A stretch of DNA of 64,000 bases, from positions 594,812-658,811 of the forward strand of contig NZ_KB891853.1 of the NCBI RefSeq assembly GCF_000373585.1, given 5' to 3'. Below, piece by piece: positions 8,003 to 19,045 of this stretch (positions are counted from its first letter, which is position 1; each line of letters opens with the position of its first letter). A model generated the notes under the pieces. That model saw nothing but the letters and a program-made list of their open reading frames with translations, had not been told where the DNA came from and did no database searches. The stretch comes from Streptomyces sp. MspMP-M5 (lineage in GTDB: Bacteria; Actinomycetota; Actinomycetes; Streptomycetales; Streptomycetaceae). Both the position numbers and the translations under genes were made by a program.

Positions 8003-8016
8003 GTTTCACGTGAAAC
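8003..8016. other. parS centromere site 3
   Basis: An exact GTTTCACGTGAAAC, 41 bp after the second and about 20 bp beyond the stop of the SpoIIE-type phosphatase gene. The three sites fill the non-coding stretch 7610-8036, which otherwise holds the promoter of the small Gly-rich gene. Confidence 0.93.
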
Positions 8017-8036
8017 AGCCCGCGCGCCCGCCTAGA

Positions 8037-10631
8037 TCAACCCGCCGCAGCTGCGCCCGCCCCCGACGGCACCGCCGGCGCCGCCGGCACACCCGGCCCG
8101 TCCGTCTCCGTCTCCCCCGGCCCCCCTCCGCGGCCCTCCCCCTCGCCTTCGCCCTGCCCCTGCTCTGCCCAGATGATCTTCCCGTTGGCCGTGTAGCGGG
8201 TGCCCCAGCGGCGGGTGAGCTGGGCGACGATCAGCAGTCCGCGGCCGCCCTCGTCCGTGGTGCGGGCGTGCCGCAGATGCGGGGCGGTGCTTCCGGTGTC
8301 GGAGACCTCGCAGATCAGGGCGGCGTCCTGGCGGATCAGCCGCAGGGTGATCGGGCCGCTGCCGTGCCGGATGGCGTTGGTGACCAGTTCGCTGACGACC
8401 AGCTCGGTGGTGAACCGCAGCGCCTCCAGCCCCCACACCGACAGCTGCCGCCCGACGAGGTTGCGGGCACCGGCGACCGCGGCCGGATCGGTGGCCAGGT
8501 CCCAGGAGGCGACCTGGCTGGCGTCCAGGGCGTGCGTCCGGGCCAGCAGCAGCGCGGCGTCGTCGGACGGCGGGCCGGTCAGCAGCGCCGAGACGACGTT
8601 TCCGCCGATCTCCTGGAGCGTCGTGCCGGGCTCGGCGAGGGCGCTGCTCAGCCGGGCCATGCCCACCCCGATGTCCCGGTCGGCCGTCTCGACCAGGCCG
8701 TTGGTGTAGAGCGCCAGCAGACTGCCCTCGGCCAGCTCCAGTTCGACCGCTTCGAAGGGCAGCGCGCCCAGGCCGAGCGGCGGCCCGGCGGGCAGGTCCG
8801 GGAACTGCGCGGTGCCGTCCGGGGCGAGCACGGCGGGCGGCAGATGGCTGGCGCGGGCCATCGTGCAGACCCGGCTGACCGGGTCGTAGACCGCGTACAG
8901 GCAGGTGGCGCCCATGAACCCGGCGGAGGGGGCGGCCGCGCCCTCCTCGCCGCCCGCGCCGCCGTCCCGGCGGGTCTCCATCAGTCCGATCACCAAGTCG
9001 TCGAGGCGGGCCAGGAGTTCGTCCGGCGGCAGGTCCAGATTGGCCAGGGTGCGGACCGCGGTGCGCAGCCGGCCCATGGTGGCCGCGGCGTCGATGCCGT
9101 GCCCGACGACGTCCCCGACGACCAGTGCCACCCGCGCCCCGGACAGCGGGATCACATCGAACCAGTCGCCGCCCACCCCGCTCGGCGCGTCCGCCGGGAA
9201 GTACCACGACGCCACGTCCAGTGCCGCCCCGCCGGCCAGCGCGTGCGGCAGCAGGTTGCGCTGCATCAGCCGGGCCGCGGTGCGCTCGCGGGTGAAGCGC
9301 CGCGCGTTGTCGAGGCACACCGCGGCGCGGGCGACCAGCTCCTCCGCGAGCCGTACGTCGTCCGCCCCGAAGGGCCCCAGGCGCCGGGACCGGACGAAGG
9401 TCGCCGCGCCGAGCGTGATGCCGCGGGCCCGCACCGGGGCCACCATCACCGACCGGTACCCGAACCTCCGCACCACCTCGGCCCGCCGGGGGTCCTCGGC
9501 CACCCAAGTGCTGTCGGCGCTCAGCAGCCGCTCCACCACCGACTCGCCGGAGAGCAGACAGCGCGCGACCGCCGACCACGGCGCCCGCCGGACCGCCTCG
9601 CCCACCGCCAGCGCGGCCTCCGGGCACCCCTCGTGGACCGACCGCTGCCCGGCCCGCCGCATCGTCGGGGTGCTGTCGACCGGCCCGGGGACGGGCTCCT
9701 CACCGCGCAGTACGGAGTCCAGCAGATCGACCGCCACGAAGTCGGCCAGCGGCGGCACCGCCACGTCGGCCAGTTCCTGCGCGGTCCGGGTGACGTCGAG
9801 GGTGCTGCCGATCCGGGCGCTGGCGTCGTTCAGCAGCGCCAGTCCTTCCTGGGCCCGCCAGCGCTCGGTGACGTCGATGACCATGTACCAGATCCCCACG
9901 CCGCCGCCGTGCGGGCCGACCAGCCGGAAGAACGACGCCGAGTAGGCCCGTTCCTGGGTGGGGTCGGCGTAGGTGGGGCTGCGGAACTCGTAGTCCATCA
10001 CCGGCTTGCCGGTCGCCAGCACCCGCGTCATCAGCTCCTCGAACGCCTCGGCCTCCAGCCGCGGCAGCACCTCGTGCACGGTGCGGCCCAGCCGGCGCTC
10101 CAGCGGGATCAGGCGCTCCAGTACGGCGTTCACCCAGACGTAGCGCAGGTCGGTGTCGAGCACGGCCAGGCCGACCGGGGCATGCGCCAGGAACGGCTCC
10201 AGCATCAGCTGGTTCACCCCGCCGCCGGGGACCCGCCACTCCTCCAGCGCGATCACCGACCACCGCTCGGCGCCGGAGGTGCCGCCGGCCGCCGCGGTGA
10301 TCACCGGCGACACCTGCACCGCGAGCTGGATCGCGGGCCCGTCCCGGTGCCGGACCGCCACCGACCCGCTCCACCCGTGCCCCGCCCAGCGCGCCACCGC
10401 CGCGACCCGCGCCGCGTCCCCCGGCACGGCCAGCAGCTCCACGGCGGGACGTCCCAGAACCTCCGCGGCCGGGTACCCCAGCAGCCGCTCGGCGGCCGGC
10501 GTCCAGGAGATCACCACGCCGCGCCCGTCCAGCTCGGCGGCGGCCGCGCTGGCGATGTCGCAGGCCCGGCCCGGTCCCTCGCCCGACCCGTCGCCCGGCC
10601 GCTCCGGCCGGTCATTCTCCGAGGTCATCAC
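8037..10631 (-). CDS. PAS-PAS-GAF-SpoIIE phosphatase-HATPase sensor protein
   Basis: 864 residues. Domains in order: PAS (about 28-130, WTPAAERLLGYPAAEVLGR), PAS (about 148-275), GAF (about 290-445), PP2C/SpoIIE phosphatase (about 465-690, with VGGDWFDVIPL and GDVVGHG metal-site motifs), and an anti-sigma-type HATPase (about 705-820, ELVVSELVTNAIRHG and a G-GRGL lid). The tail is Gly/Glu/Ala-rich. Proteins of this build sense a ligand or redox state, dephosphorylate anti-sigma antagonists and may also phosphorylate them. Soluble; no membrane helices. It is transcribed in the same direction as geosmin synthase but separated by about 200 bp, so it probably has its own promoter. Confidence 0.88.
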   Translation of the reverse strand: MMTSENDRPERPGDGSGEGPGRACDIASAAAAELDGRGVVISWTPAAERLLGYPAAEVLGRPAVELLAVPGDAARVAAVARWAGHGWSGSVAVRHRDGPAIQLAVQVSPVITAAAGGTSGAERWSVIALEEWRVPGGGVNQLMLEPFLAHAPVGLAVLDTDLRYVWVNAVLERLIPLERRLGRTVHEVLPRLEAEAFEELMTRVLATGKPVMDYEFRSPTYADPTQERAYSASFFRLVGPHGGGVGIWYMVIDVTERWRAQEGLALLNDASARIGSTLDVTRTAQELADVAVPPLADFVAVDLLDSVLRGEEPVPGPVDSTPTMRRAGQRSVHEGCPEAALAVGEAVRRAPWSAVARCLLSGESVVERLLSADSTWVAEDPRRAEVVRRFGYRSVMVAPVRARGITLGAATFVRSRRLGPFGADDVRLAEELVARAAVCLDNARRFTRERTAARLMQRNLLPHALAGGAALDVASWYFPADAPSGVGGDWFDVIPLSGARVALVVGDVVGHGIDAAATMGRLRTAVRTLANLDLPPDELLARLDDLVIGLMETRRDGGAGGEEGAAAPSAGFMGATCLYAVYDPVSRVCTMARASHLPPAVLAPDGTAQFPDLPAGPPLGLGALPFEAVELELAEGSLLALYTNGLVETADRDIGVGMARLSSALAEPGTTLQEIGGNVVSALLTGPPSDDAALLLARTHALDASQVASWDLATDPAAVAGARNLVGRQLSVWGLEALRFTTELVVSELVTNAIRHGSGPITLRLIRQDAALICEVSDTGSTAPHLRHARTTDEGGRGLLIVAQLTRRWGTRYTANGKIIWAEQGQGEGEGEGRGGGPGETETDGPGVPAAPAVPSGAGAAAAG

Positions 10632-10832
10632 ATCGCCAGTCCGGTTCTCTCCGGGGCGCTGCCGCCGCCGCGCGAAGGCGGGCGCCGCAGCGGACGGCCC
10701 ACCGGTGTCCCCGGCGGCGTCCCGGCGGTGTCGAAAGCGCCCGCATCACGCCCATTTTAGAAGCAATCCGGCATCCGGGATCGGTCGTCACCGGCCCCGA
10801 CTCGCCGGACTCGCCGCACCGACCGCGGCCCG

Positions 10833-13304
<2,472 letters not shown>

Positions 13305-13412
13305 CTACCCCGGCGGCCGCCGCCGTAGGCTCGTCCGGTCGCGCCCACGCCGAACTGGCACTCTTTCGGGTTGAGTTCGGCGGGAAGGACCCCGATACGC
13401 GAGGCTGCTGCG

Positions 13413-14249
13413 TTATGCGGAGCCGCTCACCGCCCGGCGCAGGGCCAGTGCCGCCAGCGCCTCCGGGGCGCCCACCTGGCCTCGGATGCCCGGGAAGGCG
13501 TTGATGTCGACGATCAACGGGGCACCGGCACCCGCGTCCAGCACATCCACGCCGTACACCTCCAGGCCGAAGACCTCGCCGACGTGCAGCGCACCCTCGA
13601 TCCAGGCGGCGGGGAGGGCGGCGGGCGGCAGCGGCAGGTTCGGGCCGCGGCCGCCGGGCGCCAGCTCGGAGCGGCGGCGGGCGGCGAACGGCTGGCCGCC
13701 GACGAACCACAGCTTGAGGTCCCAGCCGCTGTTGGCGGTGAACTCCTGGACGATCACCGGCTCCTCGCGCCAGGCGGCCGCCAGTTCCGCCAGCTCGGCG
13801 GCGGTGTCGACGCGCGCCACGAGGTCGCCCCGGCGGCTGTGGCGGCTCTTGAGGACGAGCGGGAAGCGGAGGTCCGGCGCGGCGGCCGCCAGCGCGCCGA
13901 CCGTCGCCGTCCGCACCGTCTCCGCGAACGGCAGTCCGGCCGCGCGGGCCAGCTCGGCCATCGTGACGCGGTCCTGGCAACGGGCGGTCGCCGCAGCGGA
14001 GTTGACGACCGGAGCGCCCCGCTCCTCCAGCCTGGCGGCGAGGGCCAGCGCGTCCGGCGTCCGCGCCTTCAGCAGATAGACGTCGGCGAGCGGCCCGGGG
14101 GCGGCCTCGGCCCCCGGATGACCAGGCTCCGGGACGGGCGCGCCGTCCGGGCCGACGAACGCCACCCGGTGGCCGCCCCCGCGCAGCACCTCCGCCGTCG
14201 CCGACAGCAGCGGATGGCCGGAATCCGCGCTGATCACCCCGACCTTCAT
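13413..14249 (-). CDS. ATP-grasp ligase (RimK-like), second of a tandem pair
   Basis: 278 residues. Pre-ATP-grasp Rossmann-like N-terminus (MKVGVISADSGHPLL), ATP-grasp lysine strands (FPLVLKSRHSRRGD, about 130-143; VIVQEF, about 165) and the C-terminal metal strand VYGVDVLD plus IVDINAFPGIR, where Asp and Asn bind Mg-ATP. Such enzymes form carboxylate-amine or carboxylate-thiol bonds through an acyl phosphate. The substrate is unknown. It starts 16 bp after the stop of its paralogue. A 22-bp tandem duplication (GCGTGCGATGA-GGTCGGGG type) covers the end of the first gene and the start of this one. Confidence 0.85.
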   Translation of the reverse strand: MKVGVISADSGHPLLSATAEVLRGGGHRVAFVGPDGAPVPEPGHPGAEAAPGPLADVYLLKARTPDALALAARLEERGAPVVNSAAATARCQDRVTMAELARAAGLPFAETVRTATVGALAAAAPDLRFPLVLKSRHSRRGDLVARVDTAAELAELAAAWREEPVIVQEFTANSGWDLKLWFVGGQPFAARRRSELAPGGRGPNLPLPPAALPAAWIEGALHVGEVFGLEVYGVDVLDAGAGAPLIVDINAFPGIRGQVGAPEALAALALRRAVSGSA

Positions 14250-14290
14250 CGCACGCCCCCGACCCTCATCGCACGCCCCCGAACGCCTCG
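14250..14290. repeat. 22-bp tandem duplication at the ATP-grasp gene junction
   Basis: On the minus strand GGGGGCGTGCGATGAGGGTC is followed immediately by GGGGGCGTGCGATGAAGGTC. The first copy holds the stop of the upstream gene, the second the start codon of the downstream gene. Confidence 0.8.
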
Positions 14291-15234
14291 GCCGCCTCCG
14301 CCGCCCACGGACCGGCCTGGCGCCCGATGAGGGGCAGGGCCGGCGCCGGCGCGTGGTCGCTGCCGTGACGGGCCAGCCGCAGCACCGCCGCGGAGACCCG
14401 GGCGACCGCGTCCGGCACCTTCCGGAAGCTCGGGAAGTCGTTGATGTCGACCACCACCGGCCCCTCCGGCCCCAGCAGCACATCGACCCCGTACAGGTCG
14501 AGCCCGAAGACCGTGCCGACCTCGGCGGCGATCCGGGCGACCTCGGCCGGCAGCGGAACCTGCCGTTCCGTCATGGGCTGCCCGGGATGCAGCGGGGAGC
14601 GGCGCTCGGTCGCGTAGAGGTCGCCGGCGACGCAGTAGACCTTCAGATCGACCCCGGAGTTGGGGACGTAGGGCTGCGCGATCAGCATGCCGCCGCCGGC
14701 CTCCGCGCCGCAGCCCGGCTCCGTGCCACCGCCCGCCGCCGCGCCGCCGGGCAGCGCCTCGACCGCCCCGGACGTCAGCTGCTCGGGCCGTTCCACCAGC
14801 CGCACCGCGCGCCCCGAACTGCCGTCGGCCGGCTTCACCACCAGCGGGAACTCCGCCTCGGGCAGCTCCGCGAACTCCTCGGCCCGCACCGCCGCGTACG
14901 TCATGGGCACCGGCAGCCCGCCGGCCCGTGCGATCACCGCGGCAAGTGCCTTGTCCCGAACGCCCCGTATGGCCCGTACGTCGTTCACCGTGGTCAGCCC
15001 GGTGGTCGCGGCGGCCTCCAGCAGGGTCAGCCCCGGCCCGCCGGAAACGGTCTTGAGCACCCAGGCGTCATGCCGACCATCGGCCACCACCCCGGACAAC
15101 TCGGACATCCGGATCAGCGAGCGGCCCGGCCAGAGGACGTCCACCCGGTGACCCCAGGCGCGGAGTTGGGCGATCACGTCCCGGGGCATGCCGTCGTGGC
15201 GGTACTGCTCCTCCACCAGGAAGCAGAGTCTCAT
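14266..15234 (-). CDS. ATP-grasp ligase (RimK-like), first of a tandem pair
   Basis: 322 residues. N-terminal domain MRLCFLVEEQYRHDGMPRDV, ATP-grasp strands FPLVVKPADGSSGRAVRLVE (about 140-158) and MLIAQPYVPNSGVDLKVYCV, and C-terminal VDVLLGPEGPVVVDINDFPSF with metal ligands. The sequence family matches the adjacent ATP-grasp, and the two share the xxNSGxDLKxxxVxG segment, so they are paralogues that may act in sequence on one substrate. The start ATG at 15234 opens the first beta strand. A Gly/Ala loop (about 165-190) is an insertion. It is divergent from the Lrp/AsnC gene. No LysW-like carrier protein or short precursor gene was seen next to the pair. Confidence 0.85.
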   Translation of the reverse strand: MRLCFLVEEQYRHDGMPRDVIAQLRAWGHRVDVLWPGRSLIRMSELSGVVADGRHDAWVLKTVSGGPGLTLLEAAATTGLTTVNDVRAIRGVRDKALAAVIARAGGLPVPMTYAAVRAEEFAELPEAEFPLVVKPADGSSGRAVRLVERPEQLTSGAVEALPGGAAAGGGTEPGCGAEAGGGMLIAQPYVPNSGVDLKVYCVAGDLYATERRSPLHPGQPMTERQVPLPAEVARIAAEVGTVFGLDLYGVDVLLGPEGPVVVDINDFPSFRKVPDAVARVSAAVLRLARHGSDHAPAPALPLIGRQAGPWAAEAAEAFGGVR

Positions 15235-15561
15235 CGATGCACCCATGTATCGCCGCATGTCCACTCGTATCGCCAACCGCCCGCCACCGTCGGCGGACGT
15301 CTCCCCGTGTCGCCGTACGCACACCGTCCGCCCGGCGGAAACATGACGCACCAGGATCGCATGCGGTGATCGAACGGTCGGCCGTGGCACCGGCCGCCGT
15401 CCTGGATGCCGCGTTTCGGCGACGTTCCGCCAGGGGTTTGTGTGGGGCGGGGGTCGCCCAACAAACCACCCTCCGCCGGCCCCGTTACCGTGACTGCACT
15501 CCCACGACCCGGGGGGACGGAGCAGACACGCCCCAGGGGGAGAGGAAGAAAGGGCCGCACC
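15235..15561. promoter_or_regulatory. Divergent promoter region, ATP-grasp pair / Lrp regulator
   Basis: A 327-bp intergenic region between divergent starts. It contains the inverted repeat GGTTTGT ... ACAAACC (15435-15441 and 15461-15467; arms start 26 bp apart), a candidate site for the adjacent Lrp-type regulator. No other gene is supported here. Confidence 0.5.
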
Positions 15562-16215
15562 ATGAGCACCAAGTCCGCGCCGTTCGACGAGCTGGACCGC
15601 AAGATCGTCGCCGCGCTGATCGAGAACGGCCGGGCCAGCTTCGCCGAGATCGGCTCGGCCATCGGCCTCTCCCCCACCGCCGTCAAACGCCGGGTCGACC
15701 GCCTCCGCGACAACGACGTCATCACCGGTTTCTCCGCCACCGTCCGCCCCGCCGCCCTCGGCTGGCTCACCGAGGCGTACGTGGAGGTCTACTGCGACAG
15801 CGCCGCCCCGCCCCGGCGACTGGCCGAGGTCGTCCGCAACCACCCCGAGATCGCCGCCGCGATGACCGTCACCGGCGGCGCCGACGCCCTGCTGCACGTC
15901 CGCGCCACCGACGTCGGGCACTTCGAGGAGGTCCTCGAACGCATCCGTACGGAACCGTTCATCCGGAAGACCATCAGCTACATGGTGCTCTCGCACCTCC
16001 TCCCCGACAGCCCCGAGGCCGGCGCCCGCCGCCCCTCCGACCCGGCCGAACCATCCGGGCCCACCGACGCCCGGTCCGCGGGACGGGCCACCGACCGGAC
16101 CGCGGAACGGACCTCGCAACGGACCACGGGACGAGCCACCGACCGGGCCGCCGTCCCCGCCGCCCGCGCTCGGGTCCGTCCCCAGCCGCCGAGCGGCGCA
16201 GCAAACCAGCGGTGA
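15562..16215 (+). CDS. Lrp/AsnC-family transcriptional regulator
   Basis: 217 residues. The N-terminal HTH FDELDRKIVAALIENGRASFAEIGSAIGLSPTAVKRRVDRL (about 8-48) is followed by the RAM ligand-binding domain (about 65-150). The C-terminal 65 residues are a low-complexity Arg/Thr/Asp tail absent from typical family members of about 150 residues. The start ATG follows GAGGAAGAAAGG. Upstream of the dimethylargininase/ornithine aminotransferase pair, it is the likely local regulator of arginine-derivative catabolism, and perhaps also of the divergent ATP-grasp genes (inference from position). Confidence 0.9.
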   Translation: MSTKSAPFDELDRKIVAALIENGRASFAEIGSAIGLSPTAVKRRVDRLRDNDVITGFSATVRPAALGWLTEAYVEVYCDSAAPPRRLAEVVRNHPEIAAAMTVTGGADALLHVRATDVGHFEEVLERIRTEPFIRKTISYMVLSHLLPDSPEAGARRPSDPAEPSGPTDARSAGRATDRTAERTSQRTTGRATDRAAVPAARARVRPQPPSGAANQR

Positions 16216-16228
16216 TGCCGCCACACAA

Positions 16229-16260
16229 GCAGCATTCCTGCGCACCCTCGCAGCATTCCT
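16229..16260. promoter_or_regulatory. Direct repeats GCAGCATTCCT spaced two helical turns
   Basis: GCAGCATTCCT occurs at 16229-16239 and 16250-16260, exactly 21 bp apart, in the leader of the dimethylargininase gene. Same-face spacing suits a cooperative regulator such as an Lrp-type octamer. Confidence 0.5.
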
Positions 16261-16352
16261 TTCTTGTGACCGGAATCCGCCGCTCCCTACCGTGGATGCC
16301 CCAGGTGACGATCGCTGACAGACCGTCACAGCAGGAAGCGGAGGCCCTTTCT

Positions 16353-17321
16353 GTGCCCATCACCCAGCCCGGCGGCGCGCCCCTGACGGAAGCGCGCCGC
16401 ACCGCCCGCCCGCGGCGCTATCTCGCCTGCCGGCCCACGCACTTCACGGTCGAGTACGCCATCAACCCCTGGATGCGCGAAGACGCCGAAGTCGACACCG
16501 CCCTCGCCCTCCAGCAGTGGGAGAACCTGGTCCGCGCCTACCGCGACCACGGCCACACCGTCGAGACCATCCAGCCGGTCGCCGGCCTCCCCGACATGGT
16601 GTTCGCCGCCAACTCCGCCGTCGTCGTGGGCGGTCGCGCCTTCGGCTCGCTCTTCCACGCCCCGCAGCGCCGCCCGGAGTCCCGGGAGTACGAGATCTGG
16701 TTCAAGGCGGCCGGCTACGACCTCTACCGGCCCGAGTCGGCCTGCGAGGGCGAGGGCGATCTCGCCCCCGTCGGCCGCTACCTCCTCGCCGGCACCGGCT
16801 TTCGCACCACCCGCGACGCCCACGCCGCGGTCCAGGAGTTCTTCGGCCGTCCGGTGATCAGCCTCCAGCTGACCGACCCGTACTTCTACCACCTGGACAC
16901 CGCCCTCTTCGTCCTCGACGACGGCCTCCCGACCACGACCGGGTCCGGCACCGGGACCGGCACCGGGACCGGCACCGCCGAAGGCCACAGCATCGCCGGG
17001 GCCGGCGGGACCGGCGGGACCGGCGGGGACGAAGAAGGCGGCCACGCAACCATCGCCTACTACCCCGAAGCCTTCTCCCCCGGCAGCCGCGAGGTGCTCC
17101 GCCACCTCTTCCCCGACGCCGTCCTCGCCACCCGCGACGACGCCCTGGCCTTTGGTCTCAACTCGGTCTCCGACGGCCGCCACGTCTTCATCGCACCCCA
17201 GGCCACGCACCTCATCGAGCAGCTCACCGCCCGTGGCTACGTCCCCGTCCCCGTCGACCTCTCCGAGTTCCACAAGGCCGGCGGCGGCATCAAGTGCTGC
17301 ACCCAGGAGCTTCGCCCATGA
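16353..17321 (+). CDS. ddaH: N(G),N(G)-dimethylarginine dimethylaminohydrolase (arginine deiminase superfamily)
   Basis: 322 residues. Guanidine-modifying superfamily features: RRYLACRPTHFTVEYAINPWM near the N-terminus, FAANSAVV (substrate loop), FYHLDTALFVL with the catalytic His, and GGGIKCCTQELRP at the C-terminus with the nucleophilic Cys. It hydrolyses methylated arginines to citrulline and an amine, or a related guanidine. A loop at about residues 193-225 is an unusual run of Gly-Thr repeats and GGTGG motifs, an insertion in the family fold. The GTG start at 16353 has GGAAGCGGAGG upstream; an ATG at 16296 is an alternative. It overlaps the aminotransferase start by 4 bases (ATGA). Confidence 0.88.
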   Translation: MPITQPGGAPLTEARRTARPRRYLACRPTHFTVEYAINPWMREDAEVDTALALQQWENLVRAYRDHGHTVETIQPVAGLPDMVFAANSAVVVGGRAFGSLFHAPQRRPESREYEIWFKAAGYDLYRPESACEGEGDLAPVGRYLLAGTGFRTTRDAHAAVQEFFGRPVISLQLTDPYFYHLDTALFVLDDGLPTTTGSGTGTGTGTGTAEGHSIAGAGGTGGTGGDEEGGHATIAYYPEAFSPGSREVLRHLFPDAVLATRDDALAFGLNSVSDGRHVFIAPQATHLIEQLTARGYVPVPVDLSEFHKAGGGIKCCTQELRP

Positions 17322-18553
17322 CGACCGCGCCCACCGAAAACCGCACCGCCACGGCCCGTTCCTCCGCCTCCCTCATCAAGGCCGAGGCCCCGGTCCTGGC
17401 CCACAACTACCACCCCCTCCCCGTCGTCATCTCCCGCGCCGAGGGCGTCTGGGTCGAGGACGTCGAGGGCCGCCGCTACCTCGACATGCTGGCCGGCTAC
17501 TCCGCGCTCAATTTCGGCCACCGGCACCCGGTCCTCATCGAGGCCGCCCACCGCCAGCTGGACGCCCTCACCCTCACCTCCCGCGCCTTCCACCACGACC
17601 GCCTCGGGGACTTCGCCGCCGCGCTGGCCGACCTCACCGGCCTCGACATGGTCCTCCCCATGAACACCGGCGCCGAGGCCGTCGAAAGCGGTATCAAGCT
17701 CGCCCGCAAATGGGCCTACGAGGTCAAGGGTGTCCCCGCCGACCAGGCCACCATCGTCGTCGCCGGCGGCAACTTCCACGGCCGCACCACGACCATCATC
17801 AGCTTCTCCGACGACGAAGAGGCCCGCGCCGGCTTCGGCCCCTACACCCCCGGCTTCCGCACCGTCCCCTACAACGACCTGCCCGCCCTCGAAGCCGCCA
17901 TCGACGACACCACCGCCGCCGTCCTCATCGAACCCATCCAGGGCGAGGCCGGCGTCCTCATCCCCGACGACGGCTACCTCGCCGGCGTCCGCGCCGCGAC
18001 CACCCGCGCCAACTGCCTCTTCATCGCCGACGAAATCCAGTCCGGCCTCGGCCGCACCGGCACCACCCTGGCCGTCGAGCACGAACACGTCCGCCCCGAC
18101 GTCGTCCTCCTCGGCAAGGCCCTCGGCGGCGGCATCATCCCCGTCTCCGCCGTCGTCGCCCGCCGCGAGGTCATGTCCGTCCTCGGCCCGGGCCAACACG
18201 GCTCCACCTTCGGCGGCAACCCGCTCGCCGCGGCCGTCGGCTCAGCGGTGATCGGCCTCCTCGCCACCGGCGAGTACCAGTCCCGCGCCACCGACCTGGG
18301 CAAGGTCCTGCACTCCGGCCTCAGCGACCTCCTCGGCAAGGGCGTCACCGCATTCCGCTCCCGCGGCCTCTGGGCCGGCGTCGACATCGACCCCGCCCTG
18401 GGCACCGGCCGCACCATCAGCGAACGCCTCATGTCAGAAGGCGTACTGGTCAAGGACACCCACGGCTCCACCATCCGCCTGGCCCCACCCCTGACCATCA
18501 CCGAACCCGAACTGACCTCGGCAATCCGGACGTTGGGCCGCGTACTCAACTAA
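17318..18553 (+). CDS. rocD: Ornithine aminotransferase
   Basis: 411 residues, class III PLP aminotransferase. Typical segments: NYHPLPVVISRAEGVWVEDVEG (N-terminus), MNTGAEAVESGIKLARKWAY (cofactor phosphate region), EPIQGEAG, FIADEIQSGLGRTG and VLLGKALGGG with the Schiff-base Lys near residue 267. It converts ornithine and 2-oxoglutarate to glutamate semialdehyde and glutamate. Length and pattern fit ornithine rather than acetylornithine aminotransferases. It is translationally coupled to the dimethylargininase, placing both in arginine-derivative breakdown under the upstream Lrp-type regulator. Confidence 0.92.
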   Translation: MTTAPTENRTATARSSASLIKAEAPVLAHNYHPLPVVISRAEGVWVEDVEGRRYLDMLAGYSALNFGHRHPVLIEAAHRQLDALTLTSRAFHHDRLGDFAAALADLTGLDMVLPMNTGAEAVESGIKLARKWAYEVKGVPADQATIVVAGGNFHGRTTTIISFSDDEEARAGFGPYTPGFRTVPYNDLPALEAAIDDTTAAVLIEPIQGEAGVLIPDDGYLAGVRAATTRANCLFIADEIQSGLGRTGTTLAVEHEHVRPDVVLLGKALGGGIIPVSAVVARREVMSVLGPGQHGSTFGGNPLAAAVGSAVIGLLATGEYQSRATDLGKVLHSGLSDLLGKGVTAFRSRGLWAGVDIDPALGTGRTISERLMSEGVLVKDTHGSTIRLAPPLTITEPELTSAIRTLGRVLN

Positions 18554-18575
18554 CGCCCACCGACCGCATCACCCT

Positions 18576-18668
18576 TCACCCTTCACCCTTCACCGCGGCA
18601 ACGAACGCGCTCCAAGCCCCCGCCGGTACGACAACCACCGGCCCGCGCGGGGCCTTGGAGCCCCGAAC
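18576..18668 (-). pseudogene. Remnant of a DUF397 gene (C-terminal 30 codons)
   Basis: The minus-strand frame ending at 18576 reads VRGSKAPRGPVVVVPAGAWS then AFVAAVKGE. This is the characteristic end of DUF397 proteins (VRDSK-P-GP-L-F----W--FV--VK). The upstream half of the domain is missing in this frame, and no start or ribosome site fits. A decayed copy is the simplest reading. Its last codons fall in a triple CACCCTT repeat. Confidence 0.6.
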
Positions 18669-18694
18669 GGGGGACGCCGAGGACCCGCTCCTCC

Positions 18695-19045
18695 CTACGT
18701 CTCGATGAGCGAGGCATACAGCACGAACAACCCGACAAGGGCGAGCGGGGCCAGGATCGCGCAGGTAACCCGCCCCGCGGTGTAACGCCGCCGACGCGGC
18801 AGGGCCCAACTGGCCACCAGCAACCCGACCGGCACGACCAACCCCAAGCCGCACACGACAACGGCGAACTTCAGGCTCGCCACAAAACGCTCAAGCCGTT
18901 CGCCCCCGCACGATCCACACACCGCCGGCGTCAGCGCCACAAGCCACCCGAGCCCGAACCCCACGTGCAGCGTCAGGGTCGTCGCAAGAGCCGGAGCCAC
19001 CAACGCCCGCGGCACCGGCTGTTCCTTCTCCCACTCCCACCTCAC
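18695..19045 (-). CDS. Small membrane protein, paralogue B
   Basis: 116 residues with about four hydrophobic segments and a periplasm-side GSCGG motif between the first and second. It starts at GTG 19045, overlapping the stop of its neighbour (GTGA), which fixes the start. It aligns with the adjacent upstream protein in the order: CxxC motif, VVVCGLGLVVPVGLLVASW-type helix, basic RRRR loop, LAPLALVGLFVLYAS helix. No known family was recognised. Probably a tandem duplicate; function unknown. Confidence 0.7.
   Translation of the reverse strand: MRWEWEKEQPVPRALVAPALATTLTLHVGFGLGWLVALTPAVCGSCGGERLERFVASLKFAVVVCGLGLVVPVGLLVASWALPRRRRYTAGRVTCAILAPLALVGLFVLYASLIET

Noticed and set aside
7899..10760. 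A very long open frame (over 950 codons) on the plus strand opposite the SpoIIE-type phosphatase gene
   Set aside because: It is the codon-position shadow of a G/C-saturated gene: composition is Arg/Gly/Ala/Pro-biased, with no domain, and the opposite strand encodes clear PAS/GAF/SpoIIE/HATPase domains.
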